Source: Candidatus Omnitrophota bacterium (lineage in GTDB: Bacteria > Omnitrophota > Gorgyraeia > Gygaellales > Profunditerraquicolaceae). Taken from it: 6,085 bases of DNA. The stretch's first letter is position 1. Each line of letters begins with the position of its first letter. Location of the stretch: NCBI GenBank assembly GCA_028710845.1, contig JAQTTI010000061.1, forward strand, positions 1-6,085, given 5' to 3'. Positions 1-5,017 of the stretch are shown here, piece after piece. A program made the position numbers and the translations under genes. The notes under the pieces were generated by a model, which was not told the origin of the DNA, ran no database searches, and was given only the letters and a program-made list of their open reading frames with translations.

Positions 1-437
1 ACTATCCTATCAGCCAGATCCTCATCCAAACCAGGCAGCTTTTTAAGCACCTCTACTGTGGCAGTGTTTAGGTTGATAAGAGAGCTTTCATCGATTATTT
101 CGAGAGCACCTGCGGAGTTAACTTTATCCACAAAATAATATTTAAAAGAATTGCTTGAGCATAAAACCTGCTCTCTTTCTTTAGTCAGCTCATCGTAGGT
201 ATCAAAAGAAGGGGTAATATCGTCTTCTCTTAAGTAAAATACGGTTTTTAAAGCGGCTTTGGCTACCGGCAGCGATAAACTCAAGCGCTGGTATGATTTT
301 ATAAATATGATTTCTTGAAACGCCAGACCCGCTAATCCCATCCCAAGTAAGGAAAGGATCATGATCGACCATAAACAGACAATTAGAATACTTGCTTTAT
401 CGCTTTTAGCCCGTGGGCAAAAATATCGTCGAGACAT
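1..437 (-). CDS. gspK: Minor pseudopilin GspK, 5' part (C-terminus outside window)
   Basis: Large minor pseudopilin expected to cap the pseudopilus tip. The window holds 145 codons (about half a usual GspK); the frame runs off the left edge. It starts at an ATG (435-437) inside the end of gspJ, overlapping it by 32 bases, with only a weak upstream AGAAAG. The N-terminus, K14-ASILIVCLWSIMIL, aligns with the RGSALL.VLW.L.. signal of GspK, which places Ala15 at the cleavage site and Val at mature position 5; absence of the Glu there is typical of GspK. A membrane helix spans about 16-38. The T2SSK signature is at 116-137: DESSLINLNTA, then VLKKLPGLDEDLADRI, the start of a helix-hairpin-helix-like region. 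This signature is the best evidence that the operon encodes T2SS and not a plain type IV pilus. The next in-frame Met (26) would remove the signal, so 437 is the start. Confidence 0.88.
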   Translation of the reverse strand, partial: MSRRYFCPRAKSDKASILIVCLWSIMILSLLGMGLAGLAFQEIIFIKSYQRLSLSLPVAKAALKTVFYLREDDITPSFDTYDELTKEREQVLCSSNSFKYYFVDKVNSAGALEIIDESSLINLNTATVEVLKKLPGLDEDLADRI

Positions 438-1029
438 AATTCTGGCTTTCTGTAGAAACGGTCATTCTGACGGCTAGAGGCAAAAAATCCGCCTTCCAAT
501 CTTCTACCCAAAGGTAATCTTTTTTGCCTAAATCAAAATAAAAATAGGAAAAATTGACTTCTTTTACCTTAGGCAGAAAAACTGTTGCCTTGGCCTTTAA
601 TTCCGGGTCGATTTTACCTTCAGCCGTTATGATCGTATCCAATTTATCCTCACAGCGCATCAGGCAAAAGAGTGAAGGGTCAAAATAATAAGTTACCCGG
701 GATGGAAAATAATTAAGACTGGCGGCAAAGTTAATCTTATACCTGCTCCCTTGAAAAAGTTGTTTTTTGTAGTTTGGCTGCTCTCTTAATTCCCGGCTAA
801 ATCTTTCGGTTTTAAGCAAAAGCTTCTGTTGCCTGAAATCTACATTTTTTATCCGGCGCAAGATTGAAGCTCCCGATGAGAAAGTCGAATAGATGGCGAG
901 GCTAACAACCGAAAAGATGGAAACTACGATTAAAAGCTCTACTAAGGTAAAACCTTTCGGGGCTTTTTTAGTGGGTTTATTGTTTTTGTTTAGACAGATA
1001 AGTGGAAAAAATGACATTTTTAGTCGCAT
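406..1029 (-). CDS. gspJ: Minor pseudopilin GspJ-like
   Basis: Minor pseudopilin of the tip complex, 207 residues, within the usual GspJ range. The leader is 26 residues, ends in Gly26 and is followed by FTLVELLIVVSIFSVVSLAI, with Glu at mature position 5 (E31). GspJ-type features: VTYYFDPSLFCLMRCED (112-128), fitting the family's strand followed by L-x-R, and a C-terminal WKADFLPLAVRMTVS (178-192), matching the Trp..LP.AV signature. Two cysteines in a C-x3-C arrangement (122, 126) would face the periplasm and could form a disulfide. The leader is much longer than those of GspG (4) and GspI (14) and contains a hydrophobic FFPLICL patch, but no other in-frame start exists closer to the cleavage site. 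The gene overlaps gspI by 53 bases and gspK by 32. Confidence 0.86.
   Translation of the reverse strand: MRLKMSFFPLICLNKNNKPTKKAPKGFTLVELLIVVSIFSVVSLAIYSTFSSGASILRRIKNVDFRQQKLLLKTERFSRELREQPNYKKQLFQGSRYKINFAASLNYFPSRVTYYFDPSLFCLMRCEDKLDTIITAEGKIDPELKAKATVFLPKVKEVNFSYFYFDLGKKDYLWVEDWKADFLPLAVRMTVSTESQNYVSTIFLPTG
941..959. repeat. 19-base exact repeat, copy in gspJ (partner at 1341-1359)
   Basis: ACTAAGGTAAAACCTTTCG (plus strand) encodes the prepilin cleavage site Lys-Gly-Phe-Thr-Leu-Val of GspJ. An identical 19-base copy lies exactly 400 bases away in gspI, and three further bases (CTC) match beyond one mismatch. Similar amino acids alone would not require identical third positions, so recent shared ancestry of the signal segment or gene conversion is possible. 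Confidence 0.6.
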
Positions 1030-1393
1030 TTTGCTCCTGCCAGCTAAGATTAAGGCAAACCTGCAGGAGATATTTTGCCAGCGTTTCCGATTCGGTTACC
1101 TCGGATACCTGTTGCGTATAGTTATAATTTTTTCCGGGGGTTTGCAAGATGGCCTTGGAATCAGAAATAAACAGGCCGTTGGTTAAACTAAAGATCTCAA
1201 GCGCTTCGAGTTTTTCTCTGCCCAGGTTTAAAGCGCCTATAATATTTGAAGCTGAATTTATCCCTTTTAAAGCAGCTATATAGGAATTTGCTACCACGGT
1301 AAGGCCGATTCCTAATATAGCCACACTAACCATTAACTCAACTAAGGTAAAACCTTTCGCGGGTGCTTTTATTCTTAAACCAGCATCCCTCAT
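977..1393 (-). CDS. gspI: Minor pseudopilin GspI-like
   Basis: Minor pseudopilin that, with GspJ and GspK, is expected to form the tip complex that starts the pseudopilus. The product has 138 residues with a 14-residue leader ending in Gly14, then FTLVELMVSVAILGIGLTVV with Glu at mature position 5 (E19) and a membrane helix to about residue 34. GspI-type features follow: a helix with LNLGREKLEALE (55-66) matching the family's A-x-x-K-x-E-x-L pattern, and a C-terminal LSWQEQNATKNVIFSTYL (116-133) resembling the Trp-strand-TY ending of GspI. The ATG at 1393 follows the gspG stop with no gap and has a good ribosome binding site. The 3' end overlaps gspJ by 53 bases. The order G-I-J-K supports the call; no gspH lies between G and I. 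Confidence 0.85.
   Translation of the reverse strand: MRDAGLRIKAPAKGFTLVELMVSVAILGIGLTVVANSYIAALKGINSASNIIGALNLGREKLEALEIFSLTNGLFISDSKAILQTPGKNYNYTQQVSEVTESETLAKYLLQVCLNLSWQEQNATKNVIFSTYLSKQKQ
1034..1038 (-). promoter_or_regulatory. Ribosome binding site of gspJ
   Basis: AGGAG lies 4 bases before the ATG at 1029 and inside the coding region of gspI. The next in-frame ATG (1017) would be 16 bases away, so 1029 is the preferred start and the unusually long prepilin leader of GspJ is probably real. Confidence 0.65.
1341..1359. repeat. 19-base exact repeat, copy in gspI (partner at 941-959)
   Basis: This is the second copy of the identical prepilin-signal segment, here encoding Lys-Gly-Phe-Thr-Leu-Val of GspI. 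The corresponding segment of gspG uses different codons and has Ala-Phe-Thr-Leu-Ile, so the identity is confined to the two minor pseudopilins. Confidence 0.6.
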
Positions 1394-1789
1394 TTATTCT
1401 CCCCAATTTACAATATCATCCGCAGTACCCGGTTGGCCATCCTTGCCGGAAGAAAACAAATCATAGCCATCCTGGTTATGTTCGCCAGGCGCTTTATATA
1501 AATAAGGCTTATTCCAAGGATCCATCGGTTTCTTCTTTAAATAAGGACCGCGCCAGCTATCCCCGCTCGACGGCCGGTTCCTCAAATAATCAAGCGATTC
1601 GGGGTAATTGCCCATATCCATTTCATAAAGATCAAGCGCAAGTGGCATGCTCGAATTAATATCCGTTTTGGCAGCCTGGATGCGCGCTTGCTCCGAGCGG
1701 CCGGCAAGCCTGGGCACTACCATCGCCGACAATATCCCGATTATAATTACGACTAGCATAAGTTCGATTAACGTAAATGCTTTTTTCAT
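1394..1789 (-). CDS. gspG: Major pseudopilin GspG
   Basis: Main building block of the periplasmic pseudopilus. With the start at 1789 the product is 131 residues, beginning MKKAFTLIELMLVV. The prepilin signal is a 4-residue leader ending in Ala (A4), cleavage before F5, and the invariant Glu at mature position 5 (E9), followed by a hydrophobic helix to about residue 26. The C-terminal half carries the GspG signature: GPYLKK (81-86), DPW (90-92), YDLFSSGKDG (109-118) and ADDIVNW (123-129). In the family the acidic residues of this last loop bind calcium, and here Asp117, Asp124 and Asp125 are present. Most members have Gly at the leader's last position; Ala is a known tolerated variant. The longest frame starts at 1801, but the Shine-Dalgarno sequence at 1795-1799 supports 1789. 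The stop directly abuts the next ATG. Confidence 0.94.
   Translation of the reverse strand: MKKAFTLIELMLVVIIIGILSAMVVPRLAGRSEQARIQAAKTDINSSMPLALDLYEMDMGNYPESLDYLRNRPSSGDSWRGPYLKKKPMDPWNKPYLYKAPGEHNQDGYDLFSSGKDGQPGTADDIVNWGE
1399..1404 (-). promoter_or_regulatory. Ribosome binding site of gspI
   Basis: GGGGAG lies within the last codons of gspG (Trp-Gly-Glu-stop) and 5 bases before the gspI ATG at 1393. Because the TAA of gspG is followed immediately by ATG, a terminating ribosome sits on the new start. The two genes are probably translated in step. Confidence 0.65.
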
Positions 1790-1794
1790 CATAT

Positions 1795-1799
1795 CCTCC
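1795..1799 (-). promoter_or_regulatory. Ribosome binding site of gspG (decides the start)
   Basis: GGAGG lies 5 bases before the ATG at 1789. It is partly inside the longest possible reading frame, which begins with ATG at 1801 and codes Met-Glu-Asp-Met-Met-Lys-Lys. The site therefore argues that translation begins at the third Met (1789), not at 1801. The intervening ATG at 1792 is only 2 bases from the site and is less likely. Confidence 0.8.
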
Positions 1800-1811
1800 A
1801 TAACTTTATAT

Positions 1812-1853
1812 CCCCATCTCCGAAACTGTTTCGGAGCTAAAGGGGAAATGGGG
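1812..1853 (-). other. Inverted repeat / RNA hairpin in the gspM-gspG gap
   Basis: On the transcribed strand an 8-base arm CTCCGAAA, a 3-base loop CAG and a perfect complementary arm TTTCGGAG (1818-1836) form a stable hairpin. Flanking bases can extend it: CCCCAT (1848-1853) can pair with ATGGGG (1812-1817), or TCCCC (1842-1846) with GGGGA (1811-1815). The two extensions exclude each other. No U-tract follows the stem in the direction of transcription, so it is not a standard intrinsic terminator. It lies directly before the major pseudopilin gene. Possible roles are mRNA processing or stabilisation that raises gspG output, or a protein-binding operator. The repeat is seen in the sequence; the role is inferred. 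Confidence 0.6.
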
Positions 1854-1861
1854 CCTTTATT

Positions 1862-2392
1862 TTACAAAAATGAAACCCCTAAAATAGTAGCGTCCATTTT
1901 TAATGTACTGCTGGACTCATCCTTAACGGCTAAAGCAATTTTTTCGACATGCAGTAAAATATTAGCCCCTTCTATTCCCGAAATAAAATCTAAAATATTT
2001 TTAAATTCCCCCTCGGAGCGCAGATTGATCCGGTATAGGCCGACCCCGCCTTTAGCTTTGCTCGAACCGGCAAAATTCATATCCAATATCTGCAGCTTTG
2101 ATTTTCTCGCTTCTGCCTCGATTTTACTCATGATTATGGCAGATTTTTCCTCATCCGTTCCTTTTAAGCTGGAATAGCCCTCGATCTGTTTCTGGGCTTT
2201 CAGGATTTCCTCCCGGTTATATTCCAAAGCCAGGTATTTACGGATGGCCATTTTAGACTGTTCGGTCTCATCGCCGTATACAGAAATCTTGTCGTAAATG
2301 GGCCCGAGAATAAAATTTTTGATGAAAAATATGGAAAGCAAAATCCCTATTGCACTGACCAGGATTCTTTCGCTTGTATTTAATTTTCTCAT
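1862..2392 (-). CDS. gspM: GspM/PilO-like inner-membrane assembly protein
   Basis: Small bitopic protein expected to partner GspL in the periplasm and align the platform with the secretin. It has 176 residues with the typical layout: short cytoplasmic tail (1-8), one membrane helix (about 9-30), a charged probable coiled coil (about 32-72) and a periplasmic ferredoxin-like domain (about 84-175). The segment GLYRINLRSEGEFKNILDFI (118-137) has the PilO/GspM pattern of a beta strand followed by a helix that selects short sequence intervals, and the C-terminus ends in a hydrophobic strand. The start overlaps the gspL stop as ATGA (2389-2392) and has no good Shine-Dalgarno sequence of its own, so translation is probably coupled to gspL. 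The largest gap in the operon follows this gene. The call is by architecture and position; PilO is the nearest alternative name. Confidence 0.78.
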   Translation of the reverse strand: MRKLNTSERILVSAIGILLSIFFIKNFILGPIYDKISVYGDETEQSKMAIRKYLALEYNREEILKAQKQIEGYSSLKGTDEEKSAIIMSKIEAEARKSKLQILDMNFAGSSKAKGGVGLYRINLRSEGEFKNILDFISGIEGANILLHVEKIALAVKDESSSTLKMDATILGVSFL

Positions 2393-3762
2393 TTTACGAC
2401 AATTTCAAAGTCGACAACGTCTTTATCTTTTAATTTCCGCCTGCGGGTATAACGGTTCTGCGCCCCTTTAAAATATTCCGAGCTGCTCAAGGTATTGGTA
2501 AAGGATAAGATATCGGGAATCTGCTCCGCATAACCTCTGAAAGAAAAATTTTTCTGCCATTCCCAGTTGTAGTTAGTAATAGTAATACTATCCGGCGTGA
2601 TCCGGTTTAATTCATATAATAAAGTCAGGACTGAAGACTTTGGATCGATATATTGCTTAGCAATCTTTAACTTATTAGTAATATCATCCAGCTCTTTGGC
2701 GTCTTTGCTTAAAATAACGGCTTTAGATTTGAGGCGGGCGGAATAAAACTGCTGCTGAATAAGCTTCACTAATGCAATTGCCCCTAAAGAGATAAGTATA
2801 TAGAAAAGGGCCACCCCCAGAATCATCAACTGCTGGACCTTGGATTTCATTTCTTTCTTGATCTGAAGTTCGGGGACAACGAATTTTATGTCATCTTTGG
2901 CTACCTGAAGACCAAAACCCAATACCGCCGACATCGAAACATCTTTTATGTCACCCGAAACAAGATTATCATATTCTTTGCTGGTCAAATACTGAGCCTT
3001 TAAATTAAAATCTTTGGCCAGGACGCCTTCAACAAGAATAAGGTATTGATTGCTGGCACCGGTCAAAAACAGCTTTTCGCATTTGGCATTGGGTATTTCA
3101 TTGGATAGCGCAGAAAGCGCCTGTTTTAATTCGATGGTAAACCTTTCTTTTTCCTGGTCGGTTTTCAATTGGGCAGCGCCCTGGGCGATCACCACGCTTG
3201 AGCCTAATTTTTTATTGTGAACCAATACCAGATCGCTGTAATTGGTATCAATATCAAGGATCATATATGAATTTTGCAGCGCGGATTTATCCCGGCAGGC
3301 ATCCTCGACGTAATGCAGCAGCCCCTGGGAACTCATCAGCATTGATTCAGGCAGGATGTTGACCGAAATAAAAGCGCTGACTATATTTTTAAAAATGTTT
3401 TTCAGGGCAACTGCCAGGATTATATGGCTTGAACTTATCCCGTCAAATCCTAAATTCTGGTAGGCCCAGCAAACTTCTTCTTTGTGGTAAGGTATCTGGC
3501 GCATTAGGTAAAGCCCGAGCATTTGCTCAATCTCTTTCGGGTCCTGGGAAGGCAGGTCTACGCGGCGGACGGTTATTTTATTACGGTTAAGCACTACATA
3601 TAAGTCGATATCCTTGCTGCATTTATTTTGTTTTAATATTTTGCCTAAATATTCGGAGATAATGTCGGCATCCGTGCCGGGAAGCGACTGGACAGCCAGC
3701 TTTTTACCGACGCTGACTTTAAGCAGAAAATCAGAAAGCTCTATAACTACTTTTGTCTTCAT
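2389..3762 (-). CDS. gspL: GspL-like assembly protein (PilM-type actin-like domain fused to PilN-type domain)
   Basis: Inner-membrane scaffold expected to bind GspE in the cytoplasm and GspM in the periplasm. Residues 1 to about 290 resemble the actin-like fold of PilM and cytoplasmic GspL: MKTKVVIELSDFLLKVSV at the start, a PilM-like EIEQMLGLYLMRQIPYHKEE near 77-96, an actin-type LDIDTNYSDLVLV at 169-181 and LFLTGAS at 231-237. One membrane helix follows at about 311-333. The rest is a coiled region and a small periplasmic ferredoxin-like domain of PilN type, with LLYELNRITPDSITITNYNW at 381-400 and a G-Y-A-x3-I-P-D-I-L-x-F pattern at 410-421. At 457 residues it is near or slightly above usual GspL length. 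The start at 3762 has AGGA 7 bases upstream (3770-3773). Its TGA stop overlaps the ATG of the next gene by 4 bases. The family assignment rests on architecture and context; primary sequence conservation in this family is weak. Confidence 0.82.
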   Translation of the reverse strand: MKTKVVIELSDFLLKVSVGKKLAVQSLPGTDADIISEYLGKILKQNKCSKDIDLYVVLNRNKITVRRVDLPSQDPKEIEQMLGLYLMRQIPYHKEEVCWAYQNLGFDGISSSHIILAVALKNIFKNIVSAFISVNILPESMLMSSQGLLHYVEDACRDKSALQNSYMILDIDTNYSDLVLVHNKKLGSSVVIAQGAAQLKTDQEKERFTIELKQALSALSNEIPNAKCEKLFLTGASNQYLILVEGVLAKDFNLKAQYLTSKEYDNLVSGDIKDVSMSAVLGFGLQVAKDDIKFVVPELQIKKEMKSKVQQLMILGVALFYILISLGAIALVKLIQQQFYSARLKSKAVILSKDAKELDDITNKLKIAKQYIDPKSSVLTLLYELNRITPDSITITNYNWEWQKNFSFRGYAEQIPDILSFTNTLSSSEYFKGAQNRYTRRRKLKDKDVVDFEIVVK

Positions 3763-3777
3763 ATTATTATCCTATTA

Positions 3778-5007
3778 TTAACCTTGGGCGACCAGGCTAT
3801 TCATGTCGAATATCGGAAGCAGCATGGCTATGACCATGAAGCCGATGACCAGCCCTAAAGACAGAATTATCGCCGGTTCGATGAGGGAGCTTACTGTTTT
3901 TAAATCAGATTCGATTTCTTTCTCGTAAGATTCGGATATATCGCTTAAGACGCTGTCTAACCTCCCCCCTTCTTCTCCTACGCGGACCATCGAAATAAAA
4001 AAATCGGGGAAAATTTTAAATTTTGATAAAGAATCGGAAAAAGGCATCCCCTCGCTGATATCTTTGCGCACCAGTTCAAGTTGAGCGACATGGATAGGGT
4101 TGCCCATAATCGGGCCTGCGTCGGAAAGAGCGCTTAGAAGATTTACGCCGCTCTTTAAAAGAATCGACAGGCTTCTGGAAAAATTGGCCACTGACTGTTT
4201 ATAAATAATATTTTTAGCTATCGGAATATAGTATTTCAAACGGCCGAGAAAAGTTTCCCCGCCGATTTTACGTTTAAGGAATAAAATAAGAACAACTAAA
4301 AAAACGATTACATATAACCAATTGGCTTTAAGGAAATTCGAAATATTAAGCAGTACCAGCGTCGGTAAGGGAAGCTGGGCCTGGAAATCATCAAACATCC
4401 CTGCCAGGCGCGGTAAAACAAATGTCAGCATTACAAATATTGTGCCGATTCCGACAATAGTCATAAAAATAGGGTAGGCTAAGGCCTGTTTTACCTTATT
4501 CTTTAAGTCATCAAACCGGCGGAGGTAATCCAAAAGCTGGGAAAGGGAATCTTTAAGCTTACCGGTAGTTTCTCCGGTATGGATTATATTGATATAAAGG
4601 GGAGGAAAATATTGTTTATAACGGCTAAGGCAGCCGGAGAAAGAAAGCCCGTCTTTAATATTTCTTATAATGTCTCCTATCAATAATTTTTCCGTCCGGT
4701 TTTTGCAGTCTTTTTCCAGAAGCCTCAATGCGCTTAATAATTCAACCCGCGAATTAATCAGGTTATAAAGTTTCTGGGTAAATAAAATGAGCTGTTTGGT
4801 CCCCCATTTGCCTGTCGGCAGATTGATTGCATCCTGGCCCTGGTTATTCGAAACAGCTTGGGCATGCTGGCCTTTTACCGGCTCGATTGAAATCGGGACC
4901 AGGCCTTTTCTTTGCAAATCCTCTAAGACAGACTCGATGTTGCCCATTTCGATCTTGCCTTCAACCACTTCATTCAGATTTTTTTTGGCCTTATATTTAA
5001 ATTCCAT
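3778..5007 (-). CDS. gspF: Type II secretion inner-membrane platform protein GspF
   Basis: Polytopic inner-membrane protein that couples the GspE motor to pilin extrusion. The 409 residues match the usual length of the family. Two repeated T2SSF domains are visible, about residues 73-195 and 275-397, each with the family's glycine motif: TGETTGKL at 144-151 and GEEGGRL at 344-350. Hydrophobic segments lie near 178-199, 229-245 and 376-399, the last inside the conserved EPAIILSLGLVIGFMVIAML stretch. An N-terminal cytoplasmic region (1-45) and a polar linker (46-67) precede the first domain. The ATG at 5007 follows the gspE stop by 10 bases, and an AAGG Shine-Dalgarno sequence (5016-5019) overlapping that stop codon lies 8 bases upstream, so translation of E and F is probably coupled. 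The gene ends in three consecutive in-frame stop codons (TAA TAA TAG, 3772-3780). Identification is secure; PilC is the pilus homologue. Confidence 0.95.
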   Translation of the reverse strand: MEFKYKAKKNLNEVVEGKIEMGNIESVLEDLQRKGLVPISIEPVKGQHAQAVSNNQGQDAINLPTGKWGTKQLILFTQKLYNLINSRVELLSALRLLEKDCKNRTEKLLIGDIIRNIKDGLSFSGCLSRYKQYFPPLYINIIHTGETTGKLKDSLSQLLDYLRRFDDLKNKVKQALAYPIFMTIVGIGTIFVMLTFVLPRLAGMFDDFQAQLPLPTLVLLNISNFLKANWLYVIVFLVVLILFLKRKIGGETFLGRLKYYIPIAKNIIYKQSVANFSRSLSILLKSGVNLLSALSDAGPIMGNPIHVAQLELVRKDISEGMPFSDSLSKFKIFPDFFISMVRVGEEGGRLDSVLSDISESYEKEIESDLKTVSSLIEPAIILSLGLVIGFMVIAMLLPIFDMNSLVAQG

Positions 5008-5017
5008 TTTTTTCGCC

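Noticed and set aside
893..1659. Plus-strand frames antisense to gspG, gspI and gspJ (893-1186 and 1363-1659)
   Set aside because: They are opposite pseudopilin genes with clear signatures, and their translations show no domain or plausible start signal.
1805..1810. TATAAA as a -10 box for a gspG promoter
   Set aside because: It is too close to the start and the ribosome binding site, and no convincing -35 element lies 17 bases upstream.
1812..1853. Intrinsic terminator after gspM
   Set aside because: The stem is good but no U-tract follows on either strand, and gspG, I, J and K lie downstream in the same direction.
1647..2177. Plus-strand frame of 176 codons
   Set aside because: It is antisense to gspM and gspG, has no family features and no ribosome binding site, and is explained by the codon pattern of the real genes.
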